A DNA stretch of 64,000 nucleotides from HXMU1420-13 sp965228545. Its GTDB lineage: Bacteria; Bacteroidota; Rhodothermia; Balneolales; Balneolaceae. Position 1 is the first letter of the stretch. Every line of letters starts with the position of its first letter. Shown one piece after another: positions 35,953-44,012 of the stretch. The stretch lies in the NCBI GenBank assembly GCA_965228545.1, contig OZ245822.1:1798001-1862000 (forward strand), read 5' to 3'. The position numbers and the translations under genes were made by a program. Below the pieces are notes generated by a model. That model saw only the letters and a list, made by a program, of their open reading frames with translations. It searched no databases and was not told the DNA's origin.

Positions 35953-38900
35953 TCAATTGCTTCCCGAATCTGGTATCGGTTCGGGCGCACTTTGTACCCA
36001 AATTCGCTTATCAAATATTTTTTGTCTGGGATAAATCTCATTTAATGTATCCGTTTCATACAATCTGCCATTTAGCATTACATGTGTCACGGTGTTGGTA
36101 TTTTTAAGATCCTCCAAAGGGTTTTTATCCAGAACAACCAGGTCGGCAAGTTTACCTACTTCTATGCTACCGAGATCACCATCAAGACCAATGGTTTCTG
36201 CACCTTGCAAAGTTGCAATTTTTAATGCTTCGTGATTTGACAAACCTCCGGCAGCAACCGACCAAAGTTCCCAATGGTAACCCAATCCCTGTAATTGGCC
36301 ATGGCTGCCTATCCCTAAAATTCCACCGGCATCGAAAATTTGTTTGGCTTTTTCTGCGTGCTTTGGAAACACCATCTCTTCATCAATTGCCCAGAAACCA
36401 CGGCGCCGGGTTTTCCTTGCTAACTCGTCGTAGGGAGTGTAATAAGCAAGTTTTTCATCCCCATAAGGATTTTCCCGAGAATAATAGAACTCCTCACCCC
36501 AAGGTCCGCCATAGGCTACCAACATAGTTTGTGTAATCGCCATTTTAGAAAACGCTACAGCTTTTACTAAATCACTGTAAATAGGATAAATAGGTAAATT
36601 ATGTTCATGTCCGGGGTATCCATCCAGCATCTGTGTCATGTTCAATCGCATATGCAAACTACCTTCTGTGGTTGGCATCAGCTTTAGTTCTTTAGAAGCC
36701 ATGATTATCCACTGGCGGTGCTTTCGATTACCGACACGGTACATTTTGATGGTTTTAGTGTCAAAATATTCGCTGTATTGGCGTAATACTTCTTTGGTAT
36801 GATCCAGGCTTTTTAATTTATACCCCCAAAAGCCCACGCCCGGCCCTGTAGAATAAATACGAGGACCGATCATCATGCCTGCTGTTACCATGTCGCCATA
36901 ACTTAGCACATCCGTTGTTCCAGTTTGCGGATCGCGGGTGGTGGTAACCCCATAAGCTAGATTTGCAGCATAACTCCATTCCTGATCTTTATGAATTCCA
37001 CGGGTTGATCGTAAATGTGCATGCGTATCTACAAAACCGGGTACTACCGTTTTACCACTCAAATCGATCATTTCTGAACCCGGTGGGGCATGTACAGTTC
37101 CTGATCTGCCCACACCTGCAATTCTGTTATTTTCGATCAAGATATCACCTCGTTCGAATACTTCGTCACCATTCATAGTTATTACCCGAGCGTTTTGCAA
37201 CAACACCGTTCCTTCCGGAATATCACGCTCGAAAGGCACTTCAATGCGATATTCTTCTGCTTGATATTCGCTGGGTCTTTCGTCTTCATTTGATGATTCT
37301 TCCGACTCCTCCTTTGATTCTTCTTCAGCATCTGAAGTTGTTTCTTTGTCTGCTTTTTTGGCTGCGGCAACGCTATCAGAAAAAGCTTTCGCCTCATCCA
37401 AGTTATAGATAAAATGCCCTTTACCAAGCGACCAGTGAACTTTACGGCCATCCGCCGACCACTCAGGAAACTCCCCACCAATTACTGTAAGTTTTTTTGC
37501 GGGAAATACTGCATTGTCAGGTAAAGCAACTCCAATTTTAACCACTCTACCCGTTTGTGGTACAGTTGCTGTAAAAATCTCGTTATTAATTTGAGCCAGT
37601 ACCTGATCTCCTACCGGTGCTTTTATAATTACACTTGCCTCGCTTGGCGATACAGGATCCCTTGTACCATAAACAGCACTTCCGGTTATAGTTACATGCT
37701 CTTTTTCGTCGGAACCATCCCAACGAATCGACACCAGAGTTCCATCATTATTGGTTAGGTAAATACGATCATCACTTTTAACAAAATGAGGATTGGAACG
37801 ACCACTAGTTTTTGTAATAAAATTTACCGGGCCGCCTTCCGAAGAAATCCATGCATAATCGTCGGATGCTAAAAAAGAAGCCCAGGCTACACTCGAGTTC
37901 ATAAAATCATATTTCTTACCGGTTGCAAACACAATGCGATCGCTGTTGTACGACCAAGCCGGTGAGCTATAAAAAGCAGCTTCATCTGTAAGCTTTTGGG
38001 GACGTACACGTCGAGCATTAGGATCCACCTTATAAATATGACCGCCTTCCTCCTGATTCCAGGTCACATAAGCTACGTATTTACCATCCGGCGACCATGT
38101 TGGGTGGGCTTCCGTATGTTCATGATTTGTAACTCGGCGCGGAGTTCCATTCGGCATGTCTTGCACATATAATTTATTGAGTGCGGTAAATGCAATCTGA
38201 CTACCATCAGGCGAAGGAACAGCATCTCTGATTTGAGTAGCAAATACTTCCTTAGCATCGCTGATAGGATATTTAAAGGTCATATCCGGCCCCATTTCTA
38301 AGGCTACATCCACAACGAAGGGTACTTCCATCATGTCGCCGGTTTCGATGTTTAATCGAACAATTTTTCCTTTATGAAACATCACCAATTCCTGGCTGTT
38401 TGGCGTAAAATCCATTGATGGTAACACGCCTAAAGTAGCTTGAGATTCCTTATCATCGCGCTGAATGGGGTATGCTAACCAACGCTCGCTACCTTCTTCC
38501 AAATTTCGAAGCACTAATCCGGTTTCTGCTTCATAACGGCTACCGTATACCATCCACTTACCATCTGGCGAAACTGTTGGAGTAAAAGCAGAGCCATACC
38601 TGGAAATTAGTGTACTGTTATCGCCGGTTTTACGATCATAAACTCCAATTGAATACTGAGGAAATTGCGCATTGTAATTCCAAGCTCCGTTGCGCTGGCT
38701 GTAATAAATATATCTGCCATCGGGGCTAAAAGTCGGATCAATTGCTTTAAACCCGTTTGAAGGATCGATCAGTTTAATGCCTTTGCCCCCATCTTTGTGA
38801 TATAACCAAAGCTTAAAATTTCTTCTGCCTCGAGAAACGATCGCATAATCCCCATCAGGCGACCATGCGGCATTTACCATTTCGTCATTTTCGTCACCGG

Positions 38901-39327
38901 CAAATTTTTGCTCTTCTTCTGTTTCTAAATTGATGTAATAAGCATCATCAGAACCGTCTTTGTCGGAGATGTAAAGAATATGTTTTCCATCCGGGCTCCA
39001 TTTTGGATGTGAATCGTAGGCCATCCCGTCAGTAATAGATGTTGCTTTACCACCATCGAAAGGAATGGTGTAAATATCCCCTAATAGATCGAAAGCAATC
39101 ATCGACCCATCGGGGCTAACATCCACCGACATCCAAGTCCCTTCGGATGTAGTAAATTCGAGCATACGCTCCGGATCCATCGGCAAATCCGGATTTTTCT
39201 TTTCAATACTTGTTGTATCTGTATCATTCTGAAAAGCAACAAGGTGGGGCGAAATTAACACTGTGAGTAAAAACAACGCTGATGTAAATATTCGAAATCG
39301 CATACTCTGTAATGGTTTAATTAACAT
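35953..39327 (-). CDS. Exported amidohydrolase fused to a TolB-like propeller
   Basis: A 1124-residue protein. A signal peptide follows either ATG at 39327 or ATG at 39303 (MRFRIFTSALFLLTVLISPH; the latter gives the more standard signal). Residues about 50-640 hold repeated WD40/TolB units (VSPDGSMIAFDLLGD, WSPDGKHILYISDKDGSDD, WSPDGDYAIVSRG, WSPDGKYVAYVTWN). A charged linker rich in Glu and Ser (about 665-700) leads to an amidohydrolase domain with LIENNRIAGVG, the HxH metal motif in DTHAHLRS and a closing GDLGSIEVGKLADLVVLDKNPLEDL. The substrate is unknown. Such fusions are common in Bacteroidota-like genomes. Confidence 0.87.
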   Translation of the reverse strand: MLIKPLQSMRFRIFTSALFLLTVLISPHLVAFQNDTDTTSIEKKNPDLPMDPERMLEFTTSEGTWMSVDVSPDGSMIAFDLLGDIYTIPFDGGKATSITDGMAYDSHPKWSPDGKHILYISDKDGSDDAYYINLETEEEQKFAGDENDEMVNAAWSPDGDYAIVSRGRRNFKLWLYHKDGGKGIKLIDPSNGFKAIDPTFSPDGRYIYYSQRNGAWNYNAQFPQYSIGVYDRKTGDNSTLISRYGSAFTPTVSPDGKWMVYGSRYEAETGLVLRNLEEGSERWLAYPIQRDDKESQATLGVLPSMDFTPNSQELVMFHKGKIVRLNIETGDMMEVPFVVDVALEMGPDMTFKYPISDAKEVFATQIRDAVPSPDGSQIAFTALNKLYVQDMPNGTPRRVTNHEHTEAHPTWSPDGKYVAYVTWNQEEGGHIYKVDPNARRVRPQKLTDEAAFYSSPAWSYNSDRIVFATGKKYDFMNSSVAWASFLASDDYAWISSEGGPVNFITKTSGRSNPHFVKSDDRIYLTNNDGTLVSIRWDGSDEKEHVTITGSAVYGTRDPVSPSEASVIIKAPVGDQVLAQINNEIFTATVPQTGRVVKIGVALPDNAVFPAKKLTVIGGEFPEWSADGRKVHWSLGKGHFIYNLDEAKAFSDSVAAAKKADKETTSDAEEESKEESEESSNEDERPSEYQAEEYRIEVPFERDIPEGTVLLQNARVITMNGDEVFERGDILIENNRIAGVGRSGTVHAPPGSEMIDLSGKTVVPGFVDTHAHLRSTRGIHKDQEWSYAANLAYGVTTTRDPQTGTTDVLSYGDMVTAGMMIGPRIYSTGPGVGFWGYKLKSLDHTKEVLRQYSEYFDTKTIKMYRVGNRKHRQWIIMASKELKLMPTTEGSLHMRLNMTQMLDGYPGHEHNLPIYPIYSDLVKAVAFSKMAITQTMLVAYGGPWGEEFYYSRENPYGDEKLAYYTPYDELARKTRRRGFWAIDEEMVFPKHAEKAKQIFDAGGILGIGSHGQLQGLGYHWELWSVAAGGLSNHEALKIATLQGAETIGLDGDLGSIEVGKLADLVVLDKNPLEDLKNTNTVTHVMLNGRLYETDTLNEIYPRQKIFDKRIWVQSAPEPIPDSGSN

Positions 39328-39448
39328 GAAGTTGGAAATGTGATTAAAATTATTGAGCTAAAAGTGTAAAAATTTGAGAAGATTTGTTCTATATTAAATT
39401 ATTAAGGGATGATTGAAAATTATGATTTAGGTCGGTTTAAGGAGTGAC

Positions 39449-41236
39449 ATGATTGACGAAGAACTTGTACAGCAGGCCGTAGGCAGTCCGCTCTACAACA
39501 GCAAATCTATACCTTACTGTATTACTACTCGGTCGTTGCGTTTTGTATTTGTGAATGAAGCCTTTTGCGAAATTTCGGGCTACACGAAAGAAGAATTGTT
39601 GAATAAAAGTGTATCCATCCTACTTGGGCCGAGAAAAATGGCCGCAGCGTTCAATGAGTTTTTTCATTTCCTTAAGCACCGAAAAAATAAGAAATTGGTT
39701 TGGCAGGTTACCGGGAAAAATGGAAAAAAACTGGTAGCTAAAATTGAGGGTATGAACCTCAAAATTGGTAATAAAAACTATACGCTAACCATTACTTTAG
39801 ACCATACTGAGATTTCAGAATCTAAAGGCCTTGCGGAATCTTCTGAGGAAAAATATCGCCGCTTAACCGAAAATCTACCTCACATTATCTGGACCAACGA
39901 TGTAACAGGTAAACCTGTATACATGAATAAAGTAGCACTCAAGTATTTTGGTAAATCGCGTGATGATTTCGCCAATTGGGATTGGCTAGAGTATTTCGAT
40001 ATTGAAGAAGCCCGTGAGTTAGAGCAAGAATGGGATATTGCCTCATCGTTGCAGAATCCTGTTCAAAAAGTTATCAGGATTAAGAACAAGAATGGGAGCT
40101 TTAAATGGTTTCAGATAATTCTGTTTCCTCAAAATAATGATCAAGATGAAACAACAACCTGGACTGCCATTGCCACTGACATCGACGACCGGGTTCTTGC
40201 AGAGAAAAAACTTGAACAAACCAATAACAGACTTCGATCACTAATCAATGCCTCTCCCATTCCTATTTACTCTTTAGATACGGGTGGTCGGGTTAAAGAT
40301 TTCTGGAATCCTGCAGCAGAGCGTATTCTGGGATGGAAGAAAGAAGAGGTTATTGGTAAAATCACCCCTCTTGCCACTGCCAAGTACTATAAAGACTTCG
40401 AAAAGAATTTAAACCTAATCAAAGAACAGGGACAGTTTAAGGGTACTGCGAAACGAGAGATAAAAAATGGCTCGGAGGTAGATATCGAAGTACATAGTGG
40501 CTGTATTTACAACGATGACCAGGAAATTGAGGAGATCATTATTCTGCTACTGGACATTACCCAGCAAGAAGCCCAAAAAATACATCTTGAGGAATCACTC
40601 GCCGAAAAGAAGACCTTGTTGCAAGAAATTCATCACCGCGTTAAAAATAACCTTTCAATCGTTGTGAGTTTGCTACAATTGCAAGTGTTTCAATCATCAA
40701 ATGAGGCAGAAAAAAGTAAGCTGATGGATGCCCAAAACCGGGTAATGTCTATTGCTATGGTACATGAGCTGTTGTATTCCACCGACGAATTCAGCAAAGT
40801 TGACCTGAAAGCTTACTATGACCAACTAATAAAAACCATTGCCTCAAACATGCAGGTTCAAGCTCGTGGTGTTATACATGAACTGGATATCACACTCGAA
40901 AATTTAAACATTAATCAGGCAATTCCACTAGGTTTATTGATTAACGAGCTCATTACAAATTCGCTGAAATATGCGTTTCCAACCATTTCCAAAGAAAGCA
41001 GAATTAAACTGGCCATACACCCTGATGGGGAGAATATCATAGTTTATTACATGGATAATGGTGTGGGATTTGATACAAATGAAGAATCTTTTAAATCCGG
41101 CTTAGGATTTCAAATCATCAAATCTCTTCTAAGTCAACTTGAAGCAAAGTATGAGATGGATACCACAGATGGTTTCAAACTGAATCTTTGTTTCGAGAAC
41201 CATTTGAAGAGTAAGAAATCCGAACAGTTTACCTAA
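39449..41236 (+). CDS. Three-PAS histidine kinase with HisKA_2 core
   Basis: A 595-residue cytosolic kinase. PAS domains lie at about 20-120, 135-255 and 262-380, then EIHHRVKNNLSIVVSLLQLQ (His395) and a HATPase with NELITNSLKYAFP and DNGVGFD. A strong AAGGAGTG ribosome site precedes the ATG. The last PAS plus catalytic core is clearly paralogous to that of the nine-PAS kinase at 15804 (RSLINASPIPIY, FWNPAAERILGW compared with RSFIKASPLAIY, FWNPAAENIFGW). No regulator gene is adjacent. The gene converges with the next, overlapping at the stops. Confidence 0.88.
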   Translation: MIDEELVQQAVGSPLYNSKSIPYCITTRSLRFVFVNEAFCEISGYTKEELLNKSVSILLGPRKMAAAFNEFFHFLKHRKNKKLVWQVTGKNGKKLVAKIEGMNLKIGNKNYTLTITLDHTEISESKGLAESSEEKYRRLTENLPHIIWTNDVTGKPVYMNKVALKYFGKSRDDFANWDWLEYFDIEEARELEQEWDIASSLQNPVQKVIRIKNKNGSFKWFQIILFPQNNDQDETTTWTAIATDIDDRVLAEKKLEQTNNRLRSLINASPIPIYSLDTGGRVKDFWNPAAERILGWKKEEVIGKITPLATAKYYKDFEKNLNLIKEQGQFKGTAKREIKNGSEVDIEVHSGCIYNDDQEIEEIIILLLDITQQEAQKIHLEESLAEKKTLLQEIHHRVKNNLSIVVSLLQLQVFQSSNEAEKSKLMDAQNRVMSIAMVHELLYSTDEFSKVDLKAYYDQLIKTIASNMQVQARGVIHELDITLENLNINQAIPLGLLINELITNSLKYAFPTISKESRIKLAIHPDGENIIVYYMDNGVGFDTNEESFKSGLGFQIIKSLLSQLEAKYEMDTTDGFKLNLCFENHLKSKKSEQFT

Positions 41237-41772
41237 TTTCTATTCGTGAGCAATACAGCTGCGCCAAATCCGGCACCAATATACACATCCTTTTCTGTAT
41301 GATCGCCGTAGGCATTACTGCGTTGGTACGTAGTGTGAAAGTTAATCGCATACTTTTTGAACAGTTTTAATTCTATACCTGCACCAAGCCCATAATTTGT
41401 ATAAAAACAACGAATTTTGTTATTAATGCATGCATCAAATCTGTACAATGTATTGTCGATGGCTGTACCTGCTAATCCATAAAATCTTAGCCATTTAGCT
41501 TCTAAGAGATCGCGCTGATATTCAATTCCTAACGAGAATTTTGCCTCGTCTTCATATTCACTTAATAACAATGCCGAGAATTTCAAATTGTCTACATAGG
41601 ATAGATCTTGAACATAATAGAGATTCATTCCCGTTAAGGTCGACATTGCAAAGCCAAGATGTTGAGGCCTAAAAAGATCGGCGTTACTTTGGGCAAAAGT
41701 GTCTGGGCTGATAAAAAACATCAGCCCAACGAGCCAGATTTTTTTGGTAGAACACATCGTAATTTTCAACAT
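41233..41772 (-). CDS. Small exported protein, probable outer-membrane beta-barrel
   Basis: A 179-residue protein with a signal peptide (ending FAQS); a second ATG at 41757 (MCSTKKIWLVG) is an equally good start. The mature part shows alternating strands (LKFSALLLSEYEDEAKFSLGIEYQRDL, YTNYGLGAGIELKLFKKYAINFHTTYQ, VYIGAGFGAAVLLTNRN) typical of an eight-stranded barrel. Two cysteines in ACINNKIRCFY may pair. Function is unknown. Confidence 0.7.
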   Translation of the reverse strand: MLKITMCSTKKIWLVGLMFFISPDTFAQSNADLFRPQHLGFAMSTLTGMNLYYVQDLSYVDNLKFSALLLSEYEDEAKFSLGIEYQRDLLEAKWLRFYGLAGTAIDNTLYRFDACINNKIRCFYTNYGLGAGIELKLFKKYAINFHTTYQRSNAYGDHTEKDVYIGAGFGAAVLLTNRN

Positions 41773-41877
41773 TCAGTAACTTTAGCAATCCTCTACTTAC
41801 CAGTAGATTGTATATTAAACATGGTTGTAATACAAAGCACTAAACTGTTGCCGTAATGATTTATTTTGCGAACAAAA

Positions 41878-43548
41878 CTATCGTGTCAGCTTTTTGTAAT
41901 GGATGCGATGCGGTTGATCGTCGGTGATACCAAGGCGTTGTTTTCTGTTTTCTTCGTACTCTTGATAATTACCTTCGAACCAGTAAACCTGACTATCACC
42001 CTCGAATGCCAAAATGTGGGTTGCCACACGATCTAAGAACCATCTATCGTGTGAAATTACTACTGCACAACCGGCAAAACTCAGCAATGCTTCTTCTAAA
42101 GCGCGCAACGTGTTTACATCCAAATCATTGGTTGGCTCATCCAATAACAGCACATTAGCGCCTTCTTTCAACATTTTGGCTAAATGTACACGGTTCCGCT
42201 CACCACCGGATATCTGCCCGGTTTTCTTTTGTTGATCGGAGCCACTGAAATTGAATCTAGATACATAAGCTCTTGAATTAACTTCACGGTTGCCCAGTTG
42301 CAGGATATCATGCCCGCCGGATATTTCCTCCCAAATCGTTTTCGAAGGATCAAGCGGCCGCTTTTGGTCGATATAGCCAAGTTGAACGGTTTCGCCGATT
42401 TCCATTTCACCCGAATCCGGTGTTTCCTCGCCAATAATCATTTTAAACAAGGTAGTTTTACCTGCACCATTCGGCCCGATAACCCCTACAATTCCTCCGG
42501 GAGGTAAATCGAAATTCATGTCTTCTACCAACAATCGATCATCGTATCCTTTAGCAATGTGGTTTGCGTTGATCACCTTAGTTCCAAGACGAGGTCCCGT
42601 TGGGATAAAAATCTGCATTTCTTCGCTGCGCTTTTCCTGCTCTTGTGATAACAGATCTTCGTAAGCGTTAATACGTGCTTTACTTTTGGCGCGGCGACCT
42701 TTAGGATTTTGGCGAATCCATTCCAATTCCTGCTGTAATGTTTTTTGTCGATTGGATTCCTGCTTTTCTTCCTGCTTTAGTCGCTCTGATTTCTGCTCCA
42801 ACCAAGAGGTGTAATTTCCTTTAAAAGGAATACCCTCTCCACGATCTAATTCCAGAATCCAACCTGCAACGTTATCCAAAAAGTAACGATCGTGTGTTAC
42901 CGCGATAACGGTTCCTTCGTAACGCGCTAAATGTTGCTCTAACCAACCTACCGATTCGGCATCCAAGTGGTTGGTAGGCTCATCCAATAACAACACATCC
43001 GGCTTTTTGAGTAGAAGTCGGCATAGTGCAACCCTGCGAGCCTCACCACCAGAAAGCACTTTTACACTAGTATCGCCTGGCGGGCAGCGTAAAGCGTCCA
43101 TTGCCTGATCGAGTTTACTATCGAGATCCCAGGCATCCAAATGATCGATTTTTTCCTGTAATTTTGCTTGTTTTGCGATCAGGGCATCGAAATCGGCATC
43201 TGGATCTCCGAAAGCTGCGTTTACTGCTTCGTATTCTTTGATTAAATCTACCGTTTCCTGTACACCTTCCTCAACGATCTCCTTTACCGTCTTATCTTGA
43301 TCCAATTCCGGCTCTTGTGGCAAATATCCAAATGTAATCCCTTTTTGTACACTGATATCGCCGATATAATCTTTGTCTTCGCCGGCAATAATTCTTAGTA
43401 AGGTAGACTTACCTGCACCGTTTAACCCAAGAACCCCGATTTTGGCGCCATAGAAAAATGATAAGTAAATGTCTTTTAGAACCGTTTTGTTGGGTTTGTG
43501 AACTTTGCTCACTCCAACCATGGAGAAAATAATCTTCTGATCGCTCAA
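41878..43548 (-). CDS. ettA: ABC-F protein EttA (energy-dependent translational throttle)
   Basis: A 556-residue ABC-F ATPase. Walker A motifs are GLNGAGKST (41-49) and GPNGAGKTT; signatures are LSGGEARRVAL and ISGGERNRVHL; Walker B motifs LLLDEPTNHLD and LLLDEPTNDLD. The EttA-type linker (ELEWIRQNPKGRRAKSKARINAYEDL) and the SFFYGAKIGVLGLNGAGKS opening fit EttA, which gates the first peptide bond on the ribosome according to energy state. The start is a TTG at 43548: it places the N-terminus where E. coli EttA begins, and an in-frame stop lies nine bases upstream. Confidence 0.92.
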   Translation of the reverse strand: MSDQKIIFSMVGVSKVHKPNKTVLKDIYLSFFYGAKIGVLGLNGAGKSTLLRIIAGEDKDYIGDISVQKGITFGYLPQEPELDQDKTVKEIVEEGVQETVDLIKEYEAVNAAFGDPDADFDALIAKQAKLQEKIDHLDAWDLDSKLDQAMDALRCPPGDTSVKVLSGGEARRVALCRLLLKKPDVLLLDEPTNHLDAESVGWLEQHLARYEGTVIAVTHDRYFLDNVAGWILELDRGEGIPFKGNYTSWLEQKSERLKQEEKQESNRQKTLQQELEWIRQNPKGRRAKSKARINAYEDLLSQEQEKRSEEMQIFIPTGPRLGTKVINANHIAKGYDDRLLVEDMNFDLPPGGIVGVIGPNGAGKTTLFKMIIGEETPDSGEMEIGETVQLGYIDQKRPLDPSKTIWEEISGGHDILQLGNREVNSRAYVSRFNFSGSDQQKKTGQISGGERNRVHLAKMLKEGANVLLLDEPTNDLDVNTLRALEEALLSFAGCAVVISHDRWFLDRVATHILAFEGDSQVYWFEGNYQEYEENRKQRLGITDDQPHRIHYKKLTR

Positions 43549-43649
43549 GGTATTCTAGATTTGGGATTAGTGTTGATCGCTGTTTCGCTAAAGGTAAGGA
43601 GGGTTTCGGTGTTTTCAATGGATGAAATCTTAGAATCTTGAATGTTCAA

Positions 43650-43710
43650 TTGTTCTACAACAATTCGCAGGACAAAAGCCCTCGCTTGTTTATGTTCGAT
43701 ACAGATTCTA
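43650..43710. repeat. Dispersed 61-nt repeat, copy A
   Basis: Aligns without gaps to 60825-60885 with 52 of 61 identical bases by hand count, including an unbroken 20-base block starting CCTCGCTTGTTTATG. In copy B the centre GGACTAAAGTCC is a hairpin; here it is decayed to GGACAAAAGCCC. Confidence 0.75.
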
Positions 43711-43792
43711 AGATGCAAAACCTTTACTTCATGATCGTAATTCGATATAAGGTTTCGCAGATTTATTAATGAAACATTACCCAAATTACCAT

Positions 43793-43837
43793 TTGAACCG
43801 GTGGTTCAACGAGGCATACCGAACAAGTTGTTCGGTA
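43793..43837. repeat. Two adjacent perfect palindromes
   Basis: TTGAACC-GGT-GGTTCAA spans 43793-43809. A second palindrome with ten-base arms TACCGAACAA and TTGTTCGGTA around one G spans 43817-43837. Two hairpins in close succession are typical of REP or BIME-type elements. No T-tract follows either. Confidence 0.6.
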
Positions 43838-43885
43838 CGAGGTGTATTCGCAACTCGTAATTCACTATTCCCATATTCCTACTTC

Positions 43886-43957
43886 AAACGTTCAAAGTTC
43901 GATTGCTCGATGTTCGATGTTCGATGTTCGATTGTTCAACTGTTCAACTGTTCAATT
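43886..43957. repeat. Degenerate short tandem repeat (gttcgat / gttcaac)
   Basis: About nine 7-8 base units of the form GTTCGAT, GTTCGATT or GTTCAACT run head to tail. The end of the tract lies about 55 bp before the Uup-like start codon. A shorter relative of this text occurs at 60776-60790. Confidence 0.7.
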
Positions 43958-44012
43958 CCTCCTCACTTCCCCGTATATTAGCTGTTCATCAAGATTCTGA
44001 TCTCTCCATTCC

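Larger units (their letters stand above)
43549..44012. other. 464-bp intergenic region with REP-like repeats
   Basis: Divergent promoter region of ettA and the Uup-like gene. It holds, left to right, a 61-nt dispersed repeat (43650-43710), two adjacent perfect palindromes (43793-43837), AT-rich text of the attcgtaattc type, and a degenerate tandem repeat (43886-43957). Short frames across it look non-coding. Confidence 0.7.

Noticed and set aside
43545..43784. A 79-codon minus-strand frame upstream of ettA
   Set aside because: It crosses the dispersed repeat and the composition is not protein-like; the ettA start is well explained by the TTG at 43548.
43886..43957. Tandem units considered as a CRISPR array
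   Set aside because: Units are 7-8 bases with no spacers, and no cas gene is present.
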